Part shown: piece by piece, positions 8,342 to 18,563 of the stretch | How the letters are laid out: the number at the start of each line of letters is the position of its first letter | How positions within the stretch are numbered: the first letter of the stretch is position 1 | Assembly: GCA_029821735.1 (NCBI GenBank) | Contig: JALGSU010000002.1 | Coordinates: 62,001 to 126,000 of the forward strand | DNA length: 64,000 nucleotides | Source: Candidatus Zipacnadia bacterium | GTDB taxonomy: Bacteria > Armatimonadota > Zipacnadia > Zipacnadales > UBA5352 | Direction of reading: 5' to 3' | Made by a program: the position numbers and the translations under genes | The notes under the pieces: model-generated | The model's input: only the letters and a program-made list of their open reading frames with translations | The model's database searches: none | What the model was told of the DNA's origin: nothing

Positions 8342-9520
8342 ATGGCTTCAGCTATGGCTCAGCGCACTATTCTCCATATCGATTTCGACGCATTCTTCGC
8401 CGCGGTCGAGCAACGTGAGCACCCCGAATACCGCGGCCAACCAGTCATCGTGGGCGGCACATCTCACCGCGGTGTGGTCTCCACCGCGTCCTATGAAGCG
8501 CGAGAGTTCGGCATCCATTCAGCGATGCCCATGTGGGAAGCCCGCCGGCGCTGCCCCAGGGGCATATTCCTGCCGGTGGACGGCGCCGCCTACGGCGAGT
8601 ACTCCCGGCAGGCCATCCAGATTCTCAGCCGCTACAGCCCGCGCCTCGCCCCGGCCTCCATCGACGAGGCCTATATGGACGTTACCGGCAGCCTGCGACT
8701 TTTCGGCGGGCTCGAGGCCATCTGCAGAGGGATCAAGGACGAGGTCCGCGAGGCCCTGGGTCTCACACTCTCCATCGGCGCATCCCCGAGCCGCCTCGTG
8801 TCGAAGATGGCTCGCCTCTTCCCGTTGCCGGTCGGGACTATACCCGGAGTGGGAGGCGTGATGGTCGGGCGCCTGGCACAGATGGGCGTAACCACCATTG
8901 GCGGGCTCGCCCGAATCCCGAGGATGTTGCTCGACCGGCACTTCGGCAAACAGGGCGACTACCTCTGGCACGCCTCACATGCGCGCGACGACTCCGACGT
9001 GCCCTACTACCGGCCCGGCGAGAACGACCGCAAACAGATCAGCCGCGAACAGACGCTGGCGCGCGACACGCGCGACCTGTCGGTGTTGCGGCGCCGACTT
9101 CTCGGACTGGTCGAGGATGTCGGCCGCCAACTGCGCCGCCGCGGTCAGCGGGCGAACACCATCACGGTTAAGGTGAAGCTCTCCGACTTCAAGCTCTTCA
9201 CGCGCAGCCACTCGCTCGATACACCCACCGAGCTCGATGAGGATATCTACGCGACCGCCTGCGACCTGCTCGGCGTGGTGAAGTTCGGCGCTCAGCGCGC
9301 CCGGCTGATCGGTGTTGGCGTGTCAGGCCTGACGGACGGCGCAGGGCCCGGCCAACTCAACTTGTTCAGCGACGACGCAGAGCGCCGGACCGATCTTACC
9401 CGCGCGCGCGACGCCATCGCTGAACGTTTCGGCTCATCGGCCATCACCCGCGCCAAGCTCGTCCGCGAACCCGAGCCTGATGATGAGGCCGGCAGTGACG
9501 GCGAACGGGGCTTGCCATAG
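8342..9520 (+). CDS. dinB: DNA polymerase IV (Y-family), with a short internal deletion
   Basis: This is a 392-residue Y-family translesion polymerase. The palm carboxylates are present: D14 in HIDFDAFFAAVE, and D108/E109 in ASIDEAYMDVT. The steric-gate region, the helix-hairpin-helix (IPGVGGVMVGRLAQMG) and the little-finger domain are recognisable. It ends in GPGQLNLFSDD, which resembles a beta-clamp-binding motif (QLNLF). Between K155-M-A and the hairpin (about residue 158, nucleotide 8813) about 20 residues found in relatives, including the conserved KP-G segment, are absent in frame. Activity is therefore uncertain. It is convergent with cysS, with only 11 bases between stop codons. Confidence 0.9.
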   Translation: MASAMAQRTILHIDFDAFFAAVEQREHPEYRGQPVIVGGTSHRGVVSTASYEAREFGIHSAMPMWEARRRCPRGIFLPVDGAAYGEYSRQAIQILSRYSPRLAPASIDEAYMDVTGSLRLFGGLEAICRGIKDEVREALGLTLSIGASPSRLVSKMARLFPLPVGTIPGVGGVMVGRLAQMGVTTIGGLARIPRMLLDRHFGKQGDYLWHASHARDDSDVPYYRPGENDRKQISREQTLARDTRDLSVLRRRLLGLVEDVGRQLRRRGQRANTITVKVKLSDFKLFTRSHSLDTPTELDEDIYATACDLLGVVKFGAQRARLIGVGVSGLTDGAGPGQLNLFSDDAERRTDLTRARDAIAERFGSSAITRAKLVREPEPDDEAGSDGERGLP

Positions 9521-9531
9521 ACGTTCGCCGC

Positions 9532-10926
<1,395 letters not shown>

Positions 10927-10958
10927 CGCGATCACTCCCGATCGATTGCATCCGACAT

Positions 10959-10998
10959 GTTAAAAGAAAAACGCAGCGGCTCGTGTCTATCCGCTGCG
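10959..10998 (-). terminator. Intrinsic terminator after tatA
   Basis: CGCAGCGG / CCGCTGCG (10972-10998) is followed on the minus strand by TTTTTCTTTTAA. It ends transcripts from the pfkB-tatA unit, 150 bases past the tatA stop. The rest of the gap 10999-11148 shows nothing else. Confidence 0.75.
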
Positions 10999-11148
10999 CT
11001 CGGCTGTCGGCTGTGTGAGCATCGTCCGGCCCCGCGTCACTCCCGAGGCACGCCGGCAGCCAAGCGCCTGCTACAGATGCAGGTTCGCTTCACCACCATG
11101 ATGCCCGCCGATGTGCTCATCATCGTCTCTGCCTCAGCCAGCCAGTGT

Positions 11149-11385
11149 TCAGGCCGGCGTATCCTCGTCCTTGCTTTCGTCCTTGCTTTCGTCCTTGACC
11201 GCGTCCTCGGCTGGCTCTTCTTCCGCCAGCTTATTGATCTCTTTGGTCGCCTCCGTCGAGGCCTTGCGGAACTCGCGCATGCCCTGCCCGAGCCCCCGCA
11301 TGATCTCCGGGATCTTGCGGCCGCCAAAGAGCACAAGCACCAGGATGAGGATCAGAATCAGTTCAGGTGTTCCGAAATTGGGCAT
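11149..11385 (-). CDS. tatA: Sec-independent translocase subunit TatA/E
   Basis: This 78-residue protein has the TatA layout: a short N-terminus (MPNFGTPELI), one membrane helix (LILILVLVLFGGRKIP, with the FG hinge), an amphipathic helix (IMRGLGQGMREFRKA) and an acidic tail with repeats of DESK. It forms the pore-like component that moves folded twin-arginine proteins across the membrane; tatC lies far away at 49963. ATG 11385 follows GGAGGTG by 7 bases, which excludes the longer frame. It lies 32 bases after the kinase gene in one transcript. Confidence 0.93.
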   Translation of the reverse strand: MPNFGTPELILILILVLVLFGGRKIPEIMRGLGQGMREFRKASTEATKEINKLAEEEPAEDAVKDESKDESKDEDTPA

Positions 11386-11417
11386 CGTCACGCACCTCCG
11401 GCCGATCACGTCCTGCG

Positions 11418-12392
11418 CTACTGATCGTCTTTCGGCTCGGTGCCCTCGGCCTCCTCCGGGTCGAGGCGCTCGAGTTTCACATCAGCCAGAACCTCAGTAA
11501 TCTTCTCGCGAGTGACTTGCCCCGCCCCGAAAGTCGTGGCGTTCGCCGTCCCCGCCGCGACCGCCAGTCGCACGCGCTCGCCAAAGTCTTTTCGCTCCAG
11601 CGACGCGGCCGCGAAGCCCGCGAGCAAAGCATCCCCACAGCCCACCGAACTGACCACCGACACCTTCGGCGGCTTGGCCCACCATATCCCGTGCTTGCTC
11701 GTGACCCCGATCGCGCCCCGCTGCCCCATAGTGACGATGACAACGCTGATGCCATCCGCCAAGAGTTCGCGCGACGCCTCCACCACACCGTCCGGCACGC
11801 TCAGTTGCTTGTGAAGCAGTTGCTGCAACTCGCCCAAGTTGGGCGTGATCATCGTCGGCCGAGCCGGAATCGTGCGCTCGAGCAGCTCATCGTGCGCGTC
11901 CAGCACAAGCGGGACCTTGGCTTTCCTCGCAAGTGTCACGAGTTCAGCGTAAAGCTCCTTGGTCACTCCGCGCGGCGCGCTGCCCGCGATCACTGCCAAC
12001 TTGCTGGCCCCGAGCAGCTTGCCCCATTTGCGCTTGAGCTTGTCCACTTCGCCCGGCGTCACCAGTGCCCCGACTTCATCCACCCGCGTGTTCGTGTGCT
12101 GCACACGGTCTATGATCGTCGTTGTGACCCGAGACTCTTCGGCGATCGCCACGAAGTCCGGCGTGCTACCCGTATCCGCCAGGTTCTTGGCCAGGAAGCG
12201 CCCGTTGTTGCCCCCCGCGAACCCCGTCACGCGGTGTGCCAGCCCCAGCGTCGCCAATACGCGCGCAACGTTGATGCCTTTACCACCCGCCGCGGTCAAC
12301 ACGCGACCCGGATGGTAGTAGCCACCTGCGCCGAAGTTCGCTATCTCGTAGGTCTTATCAATACCGGCATTCGCGCACAGAACCGTGATCAA
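11418..12392 (-). CDS. PfkB-family sugar kinase (1-phosphofructokinase-like)
   Basis: This 324-residue ribokinase-fold enzyme has the two PfkB signatures: GGKGINVARVLATLG near residue 36 and a C-terminal catalytic loop VSSVGCGDALLAGF with the base Asp. GCGD in place of GAGD and the FruK-like N-terminus suggest a phosphorylated-sugar substrate such as fructose 1-phosphate or tagatose 6-phosphate. No PTS genes are nearby, so the substrate is open. The start is TTG 12392, with a modest AGGGAC ribosome site. It is transcribed with tatA downstream. Confidence 0.85.
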   Translation of the reverse strand: MITVLCANAGIDKTYEIANFGAGGYYHPGRVLTAAGGKGINVARVLATLGLAHRVTGFAGGNNGRFLAKNLADTGSTPDFVAIAEESRVTTTIIDRVQHTNTRVDEVGALVTPGEVDKLKRKWGKLLGASKLAVIAGSAPRGVTKELYAELVTLARKAKVPLVLDAHDELLERTIPARPTMITPNLGELQQLLHKQLSVPDGVVEASRELLADGISVVIVTMGQRGAIGVTSKHGIWWAKPPKVSVVSSVGCGDALLAGFAAASLERKDFGERVRLAVAAGTANATTFGAGQVTREKITEVLADVKLERLDPEEAEGTEPKDDQ

Positions 12393-12455
12393 CGGCCGTC
12401 CCTGCCCGCACGCTCAAGTATTTCCGGCGGCCTTGCGCGGTGATGCTCGCCAGAA

Positions 12456-12489
12456 ACGGAGCGGGCGGCCAGATGGCCGCCCGCTCCGT
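12456..12489 (-). terminator. Stem-loop after the aminotransferase gene
   Basis: A perfect 15-bp inverted repeat (ACGGAGCGGGCGGCC, loop AGAT) begins 9 bases past the aminotransferase stop. The U-tract is weak (TTCT), so it may be a strong hairpin rather than a textbook terminator. Confidence 0.65.
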
Positions 12490-12498
12490 TGTGTTCGG

Positions 12499-13659
12499 TC
12501 AGCCAGCCAACATGTCAGCGATGCGCTTGAGCGCCTCGTTGATGTTCTCGACTGAGTTCGCTGATGACAAGCGCAGGTAGCCCTCGCCATACGCGCCGAA
12601 AGCGGTGCCCGAGAGCACTGCCACGCCGGCCTCATCGAGGCAGCGCTTCGCCAGCACATCGCACGGGTCCTCGCACTCGGTGACGTTCGGGAAGACGTAG
12701 AACGCGCCCGCGGGCGACAGACACGAGATGCCCGGGATGTCGTTCAAACCGTCCACCATGATGTCGCGGCGCATCTTGAACGAGTCCATCATAGCTTCGG
12801 ACTCATCCTGCGGGCCGTCCAGCGCGGCGATACCCGCATGCTGGATGAAGGTCGCGGTGCACGAGTTGGAGTTGGTCTGCAGCTTCGCGACCTGATCAGC
12901 CAGCTCGGCAGGCATGGCTGCGTAGCCAAGACGCCAGCCGGTCATGGCATAGGTCTTCGAGAAGCCCTCCAGCAGGATCGTGCGCTCCTTCATGCCATCA
13001 ATGGCGGCGATCGAGTGATGCTCGCCATCGTAGATCATCTTCGAATAGGGCTCATCGGAGAGCACCCACACGTCGTTGGCGATAGCGATCTCGGCGATGG
13101 CCTCAAGGTCCTCACGCGTCAGCACTGACCCGGTCGGGTTGTGCGGCGAGTTGAGGATGATCATCTTCGTCTTGTCAGTCACCAGGCCCTTGAGCTCTTC
13201 GGCGTCGAGGCGGAACTGGTTCTCCTCGCGCAGCGGAGCGGGCACGGCGGTCGCCCCCACGAACTCGGTCACGGACTCGTAGATCGGGAATCCGGGGTTC
13301 GGGCATATGACCTCGTCGCCCTCGTCGACCAACGCAAGCAGGCCGAAGAAGAGAATCGGCTTGGCGCCGGGCGTAATGACGACCTCCTCTGCAGAGACCT
13401 CCATACCACGAGTCTCGGCGAGGTAGGATGCAAAGCGCTCACGCGCCTCCATAACGCCCGCAGAAGGCCCGTAGCCCGTGTGACCGTCTGCCAGTGCCTG
13501 ACAGGCGGCGTCCTTGATATACTGGGGGGTGTCGTAGTCGGGCTGGCCGATTTCCAGGTGCACGATGTCGCGTCCCTGAGCCTCGAGCGCTTTGGCGCGC
13601 GCGAGTACCTCGAACGCAGTCTCCGTGCCGAGCCTGCTCATCCGTTCCGCGAGCTTCAT
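12499..13659 (-). CDS. Class I/II pyridoxal-phosphate aminotransferase
   Basis: This fold-type I aminotransferase has 386 residues. It carries GQPDYDTP and YGPSAG near the N-terminus, NSPHNPTG for substrate carboxylate and cofactor contacts, the SDEPYSKMIYDG aspartate, the PLP lysine in EGFSKTYAMTGWRLGY and an RLSSANSVENI arginine near the end. The pattern fits aspartate/aromatic aminotransferases of subgroup I-gamma, so the amino donor is not fixed by sequence. ATG 13659 follows GGGAGGAG. The gene is divergent from the KAP NTPase gene, with 247 bases between their starts and no clear promoter seen there. Confidence 0.92.
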   Translation of the reverse strand: MKLAERMSRLGTETAFEVLARAKALEAQGRDIVHLEIGQPDYDTPQYIKDAACQALADGHTGYGPSAGVMEARERFASYLAETRGMEVSAEEVVITPGAKPILFFGLLALVDEGDEVICPNPGFPIYESVTEFVGATAVPAPLREENQFRLDAEELKGLVTDKTKMIILNSPHNPTGSVLTREDLEAIAEIAIANDVWVLSDEPYSKMIYDGEHHSIAAIDGMKERTILLEGFSKTYAMTGWRLGYAAMPAELADQVAKLQTNSNSCTATFIQHAGIAALDGPQDESEAMMDSFKMRRDIMVDGLNDIPGISCLSPAGAFYVFPNVTECEDPCDVLAKRCLDEAGVAVLSGTAFGAYGEGYLRLSSANSVENINEALKRIADMLAG

Positions 13660-13906
13660 CGTCTGAACTCCTCCCGGCATCTCATTTGAGCCGATACTGA
13701 TATAGGCAAGCGGACACGTCGCCGCAGTCTGCGACGCGTCGCCTGTGGCTCTTAGCATACGCGAAAACCGGGGGCTTGGCAAGAGCGCGCCATGCCGTGC
13801 GCTGTCCGTAGCGCAGGTGCCCTCGCCTGCGAATATCGTTCTCGTTCACGTCATCATCGAAGGAACCTTCCCATGCACGCCGAACCTCCCAACAGGAGGC
13901 GGGACG

Positions 13907-15409
13907 ATGCGGAAGATAGACCCCATCTACATACTCCTCGACGAACCCATCGGCGGGATGACCGAGGACAGACAGAACGACCTCGCAGGGCTGGGCTTCA
14001 GCGAGTACGCCGACGTGCTCGCGGGGGTGATCCTCGGCTCGGCCAGCCCCTTCACCATGGGCGTGTTCGGCGACTGGGGCACCGGCAAGACCACATTGAT
14101 GCGGATGATCGAGACACGCATGGAGCCCTATGCTCCGGGGAAGGAGTTGCCGAAGAAGGGCTATCCCACGATCATCCCCGTCTGGTTCGACGCCTGGCGA
14201 TACGAGCGGGAAGACGACCTGATCGGGCCACTGCTGGGGGCCATGCTGGACGCGGCGGATGAACATGACGAACACCCCACCGGTAAGGTCCTCGTCGAGG
14301 CCTTGGGGAGCGCGTTCCGGACCCTGGTCAGCAGTGTCTCGGTCAAGTTACCTGTGATGGAAGTCAGCGGCAAGGAGTTCGTTGAGCAGTATGATCGCTT
14401 CGTGGACCGGCTGGCACTACCCGGCTCGACCGAGTACCGCCGGGCCTACCGCATCCTTCAGGAAGCCGTCGAGGGGTTTGCCGCGCCCGCCGACAAGGCG
14501 AAACCCAACAACAAGTTTGTGGTGTTCGTGGACGACCTGGACCGGTGCCTCCCCGAGGCGGCCCTGCTGGTGCTGGAATGCACGAAGGTCTTCCTGGGCT
14601 TCAAGGGCATGGTCTGGGTACTGGGCCTGAAGCGCGAGATCATCGAGAACTGTATCCTGGAGCACCACCGGGGCAAGGGCGCCGATCAGACTTGCCCCTA
14701 CGGTGAGGACCTCGGCAGGCAGTACCTGCAGAAGATCATACAGGTGCCGTTCACGATCCCCGCAGGCACGGCGGACGAGATGGCGCTGGTTCCCGAACAC
14801 CTCGGGCCGGGAGAGAGGCTTCCAGAGGGACTTGACGAGGAGTTCTGTCCCCTGGTGAGCGACGATGGCTTGCCTAAAGAGCGACGGCCCATCTACGAGG
14901 AGTTCGACGAACGTCCCGGCCTTCCCCCGTTCGAGCAGAGCTATCACGTTGCTGCTCACTACCTGGAGAAGAAGCCGCGCGAACTCAAGCGCCTGCTGAA
15001 TGCGTACATGGTGAGCGCTCGCATCACGCAGGCCTCTCTGGCCGCGCACTGCAGAAGGCAATACGAAGAGGCAAACACGGAGCCGAGCGAAGAGATCATC
15101 GCGGAGTACGTCCAAGAGAACTTCACGCCGATGCTCACGCTGGCGCTGCTGGTCCTGAGCTTCCTCAGCCCGAAGCTCTATGATCGGCTGACCATGGGGC
15201 CGACGCTCATGCCGCTCCGCCTCACGTGGCGTGCCGCACAGAGCCTCGATTTGAAGGAGGCCCCCCTGCTCGGACAAGAGGCGTTCGCATGCGCCATGCG
15301 CCAAACCCGGCCAAACATTCGAACAGTGGGAGCGCACGGTGCGGCCGGAACCATTCAAACACGAGGACATCGCCGAGTTCCTGCTGGTCACGCGGCTGCT
15401 GGAGGCTGA
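13907..15409 (+). CDS. KAP-family P-loop NTPase, frameshifted before its C-terminus
   Basis: ATG 13907 follows AGGAGG (13894-13899). A Walker A motif lies at residues 55-62 (GDWGTGKT) and a Walker B at about 206-212 (VFVDDLDRC); with VWFDAWRYERED these mark the KAP subfamily of STAND-like ATPases. KAP proteins are patchily distributed and several act in phage defence or membrane-linked signalling. The usual paired membrane helices inside the domain are not evident; only one hydrophobic stretch (LTLALLVLSFL) occurs late. The frame fails near 15300: genuine protein continues in the +1 frame (next entry), so the last 35 residues here are probably wrong. Confidence 0.82.
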   Translation: MRKIDPIYILLDEPIGGMTEDRQNDLAGLGFSEYADVLAGVILGSASPFTMGVFGDWGTGKTTLMRMIETRMEPYAPGKELPKKGYPTIIPVWFDAWRYEREDDLIGPLLGAMLDAADEHDEHPTGKVLVEALGSAFRTLVSSVSVKLPVMEVSGKEFVEQYDRFVDRLALPGSTEYRRAYRILQEAVEGFAAPADKAKPNNKFVVFVDDLDRCLPEAALLVLECTKVFLGFKGMVWVLGLKREIIENCILEHHRGKGADQTCPYGEDLGRQYLQKIIQVPFTIPAGTADEMALVPEHLGPGERLPEGLDEEFCPLVSDDGLPKERRPIYEEFDERPGLPPFEQSYHVAAHYLEKKPRELKRLLNAYMVSARITQASLAAHCRRQYEEANTEPSEEIIAEYVQENFTPMLTLALLVLSFLSPKLYDRLTMGPTLMPLRLTWRAAQSLDLKEAPLLGQEAFACAMRQTRPNIRTVGAHGAAGTIQTRGHRRVPAGHAAAGG

Positions 15410-15842
15410 CCCTACCGACATCGAGGCCCACGCCCGCGCGACCCGCGCCACCGCAGCGCCGGAGGAAGCACCAGCGGCCCGTGGCGGGGCGACGTCGCTT
15501 GCAGAGATGGCGGCGGACGCGAGCCCCGCGATCCGCGTCGAGGTGGCCCGTTATCTCGGTTCGAACTTCGCGGACTTGGGCAACGAGGAGCGGGGGATCG
15601 TCAGGCGGCTCGCCGAGGACGTGCCCGCGGTCCGCGCCGCGCTCGCCGTGGGACTCGGCCTCCACTTCGAGAACCTCGACGAAGAGGGGCGGGGGATCGT
15701 CGGGCGGCTCGCTGAGGATGTGCCCGAGGTCCGCGCCGGGCTCATCGAGGGACTGCGCGACAACCCGTTCCGCAGCGAGAAGGGGGAGCAACTCCTAGTG
15801 GAGTTGGTCCGGCGGCAGGCGAAAGAGGGCGAGGAGGCGTAG
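15300..15842 (+). pseudogene. C-terminal part of the KAP NTPase with HEAT-like repeats
   Basis: This frame picks up where the preceding one fails (AKPGQTFEQWERTV) and runs to TAG 15842. Removing one base near 15302 would join the two into one protein of about 644 residues. It contains two near-identical 33-residue units (GIVRRLAEDVPAVRAALAVG and GIVGRLAEDVPEVRAGLIEG) plus a more divergent first one, of HEAT type, probably a sensor or protein-binding surface. GTG 15339 could start it separately, but no ribosome site supports that. Confidence 0.7.
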
Positions 15843-15897
15843 CCACCCGTCGCTGAATCTTCCACCCTTCGCCAAGGCTCCTGGTGGCAAGCGACAC

Positions 15898-15945
15898 AGG
15901 CCGGCACGGGGGCCGGCCTCGCCATACGGCAACGAATGCCGGCAG
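15898..15945. repeat. Palindromic intergenic repeats
   Basis: AGGCCGGC / GCCGGCCT forms an 8-bp hairpin at 15898-15919. A directly repeated ATGCCGGC follows at about 15936-15953. It lies between convergent genes, so bidirectional termination or a REP-like dispersed element are both possible. Confidence 0.4.
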
Positions 15946-15985
15946 GATGCCGGCGCTCTCGGGGACGGCAGAGGCAAGGCGACGT

Positions 15986-18277
15986 TCACTCCTCCGCCTT
16001 GAGAACCTCCTCAAGCGCCTCCAGCGCATCCTCCTCGATGGCGCGCACCTCGGCGAGCAGGTCGGCCTGCTCACGGCGCGTGTCAGCGTCCCAGTCAGCG
16101 TCCGCAAAGCCGCCATGCCACGCGATCAGGTCACGGTGCTCCTGGACGAAGGGCCCGAGTAGCGCCACCTCATCCTGATAGCGCGCGATGGCCCGGTCCA
16201 GCGCCGGCCGCGCCCCCGCATCCGCCAGATCAGCGTTCATTTCCAAGAAGACCACCGCAGCCCGGCGCGCGTCCAGCAGATGCATCAGCGTCCACCAGTT
16301 GACGGTCTGCAGCAGTTCGCGCTCGGCAGCGTCGCAGGCCTCATACTCGCCGAGGTCCTCGCGCCAGGCATCCAGAGCCGCCAGACCATAGAGGAAGCCG
16401 TCCGCCGGGACGCGCCAGCCGCTGCGGGTGGCGACGGTTAGACCCGCGAGCAGAGCGTCTCGCGCCGGAAGCGGCTCACCGAAGCCATCGAGGAACACGA
16501 AGGGCGAGTGCAGACCCTCGTCATAGGCGATGACCAGCACCTCCTCCTCGTCAGGCCTCTGGTAGTCATGCACCATCAGGCTCATGCTGTGGATCCGGTA
16601 ACCCCAGACGCATGCCATGTCCGTGTTCAGACCAACCACCGCGGGCATCACGTGTCCCAACGACAGCACGGCATCGGTCGCCAGTTTCTCGCGGCCCAGA
16701 GCGCGCGGCGCCTCGGGCACATCCTCGACACGCAGCCGCCAGCCGGTGGCTCGCGAGATGGCGTCGATCTCCTCGGGGCCCTCGCCGTGGGGGCTGATCG
16801 GGTGCCAGCGACCGTCGCCCCACGGGGTCTGAGCGCCCTCGGGATTGTGGAACCAGCGGGTGCGGAAGGCCAGACCCGAGAAGCCCATCAGCTGGTGATA
16901 GGGTACCTCGTGAGCCGTCGGCGCGAGCGCGGCTTCGAGCGCGCCGATGAAGGTGCAGTCGCGTCCCCGCCCGAAGGCCAAGCGCGGCACGCCAACGGCG
17001 CTGACCCCCGCGTGCACAGGCGAGCGCGCGTCGGGATTGGCGCCACTGGCTGCCTCAGTCGCGGCTAACCGCGCCAGCACCTCCGCCTCCCACGCCAGCG
17101 ACGGGGCGATGTCGGCCGGGTCTACGCCCATCGTGACCAGCGCCTTGGCCATAAGGTTGATCGCCTTGGTGTCGAGGTCCCGCACCGTCTCCGCGATACG
17201 GCGTAGTTCGCGGCGGTCCTCGATGCGAGCGAAACGCTCGCGCGAGGCGTTGCCCGGCCACGATCCCTCCGGGGTCTGCCAGACGCGCCACATGAGGTCA
17301 TGGATCAGGCCATGGCAGTTGCCCGCCGCGATCAGGTCGTCGGCCGCGTCGGGCCACAGGTCGGCGGTGCGCTCCAGTATGTTGCCGCCGTAGGCACGCC
17401 CCTCGGCCAGCGTCATGGCGGTACAGTCGTGCGCCTCGAACAGCCTCGCGAAGGCGTCAGTGTCATCGGGCTCAAGGTCCGGGTCGGGCGTGAGCGCCTG
17501 CGCCCAAGTGTTGATGGCCTCCAGGCCGCCGATCCACTCGCCGATCCGCGGGGTGCGCGCCGCGTTGACCGCCCACACCAGCGCGTCGCGGAGCGTGTCC
17601 GCGATCAGCTGGGCTTCGGCCTTCTCGCCGACGATTATGGCGCCGCACGTCCAGTCGAGCCAGTCCGGGAGGCGCACGTAGCCATGCTCGTCGTACTCGG
17701 TGCCCTCGGGCTCAAAGACATAGACCCAGCCGACCAGTTCCTTGCCGCCCTGCTTGTAGCCGGTGACCACCCCACAGGGCCTGCGCCTGCACAGCAGGAT
17801 CGCCGGCCGGCCCGCGTCGATGCTTGCGACGATGGGCGCTTCTGCCTCCTCACAGGCCTCCGGGATGCCGACCACACGGTAGCCATACCCCGCCGCCGCG
17901 AACATGCGGCGCACCGAGTGACCGGGGTCGGCGTCCATCAGCCACGGGTCGTCGAAGCCCGCGCGCCCGGTCTCGGGATGCCAGACCTGCTGGTAGGCCT
18001 GGCCTGACATGGCGAGGTAGTACTTGTAGTCACGCTCCTCGGGCTCACCGAGGTGGAGCATCACCGCGCGCATCGCCGAGGGCAGCGAGAAGTCCTGCGG
18101 CCCGTCAAGGTAGGTCTGCCAGTCCATCCCCAGATAGGGCACATCGGCAAGCACCGCGTCGGCACCCATGGCGCTTCCTCCCGTACATGCAAGCGCGGCG
18201 CCCACCATCAGCGCCGCGCTCAGTGCTCTCACTCGGAGCATTCGTATCTCAACCGGTCTGCCCGCCGCCGCTCGCAT
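15986..18277 (-). CDS. Exported protein with two C39/BtrH-like domains
   Basis: This 763-residue protein has an N-terminal signal sequence (RVRALSAALMVGAALACTGG); AALAC could also serve as a weak lipobox. Two related segments follow. The first (GPQDFSLPSAMRAVMLHLGE, about residue 45) has Ser where papain-like C39/BtrH folds have Cys. The second (GRDCTFIGALEAAL, Cys441) keeps it. A helical segment separates them. BtrH-like folds act as acyltransferases or peptidases. The fold assignment is by pattern and moderately certain; the reaction is unknown. ATG 18277 is chosen for its AGGGGG ribosome site 7 bases upstream; ATG 18241 is the alternative. Confidence 0.7.
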   Translation of the reverse strand: MRAAAGRPVEIRMLRVRALSAALMVGAALACTGGSAMGADAVLADVPYLGMDWQTYLDGPQDFSLPSAMRAVMLHLGEPEERDYKYYLAMSGQAYQQVWHPETGRAGFDDPWLMDADPGHSVRRMFAAAGYGYRVVGIPEACEEAEAPIVASIDAGRPAILLCRRRPCGVVTGYKQGGKELVGWVYVFEPEGTEYDEHGYVRLPDWLDWTCGAIIVGEKAEAQLIADTLRDALVWAVNAARTPRIGEWIGGLEAINTWAQALTPDPDLEPDDTDAFARLFEAHDCTAMTLAEGRAYGGNILERTADLWPDAADDLIAAGNCHGLIHDLMWRVWQTPEGSWPGNASRERFARIEDRRELRRIAETVRDLDTKAINLMAKALVTMGVDPADIAPSLAWEAEVLARLAATEAASGANPDARSPVHAGVSAVGVPRLAFGRGRDCTFIGALEAALAPTAHEVPYHQLMGFSGLAFRTRWFHNPEGAQTPWGDGRWHPISPHGEGPEEIDAISRATGWRLRVEDVPEAPRALGREKLATDAVLSLGHVMPAVVGLNTDMACVWGYRIHSMSLMVHDYQRPDEEEVLVIAYDEGLHSPFVFLDGFGEPLPARDALLAGLTVATRSGWRVPADGFLYGLAALDAWREDLGEYEACDAAERELLQTVNWWTLMHLLDARRAAVVFLEMNADLADAGARPALDRAIARYQDEVALLGPFVQEHRDLIAWHGGFADADWDADTRREQADLLAEVRAIEEDALEALEEVLKAEE

Positions 18278-18309
18278 CGCGAGTCCCCCTGACCTTCGCC
18301 TCGGTCGCC

Positions 18310-18513
18310 TCACCCCGCTCTCCGTTCACGGCTTCGGCTGCGCGTTACGGTACCGCACGGCCCTCGGCGCTCAATGCCGATGGCCTCCTCCGCTATCTCT
18401 TGCGCGAGGAAGCGCACCAAATCGCAGTCACCGGCCCCCACGTCCAGCACACGCACAACGTGTCCCAGGGCTTCCACAATCTTCGCACGTATCTGCTTGC
18501 ACTCAACTGACAT
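18310..18513 (-). pseudogene. Truncated SAM-dependent methyltransferase
   Basis: ATG 18513 has a good ribosome site (GAGGTGG). The first 48 residues contain methyltransferase motif I (VLDVGAGDCDLVRFLAQE) and the acidic end of beta-2 (IGIE). The frame then degenerates and stops at 18310, against 150-200 residues for a complete domain. It lies in line after the NifX-like gene, so the remnant was probably its operon partner, cut by a deletion next to the exported-protein gene. Confidence 0.6.
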
Positions 18514-18563
18514 GGGACACCACCTCACTTGGGGTGCGCCGGAACTGCGCCCCTCCACCCAGT

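Noticed and set aside
7948..8418. Open frame containing ATGLEPATSGLTGR across the tRNA
   Set aside because: This phrase is the familiar conceptual translation of a tRNA complement; there is no gene support.
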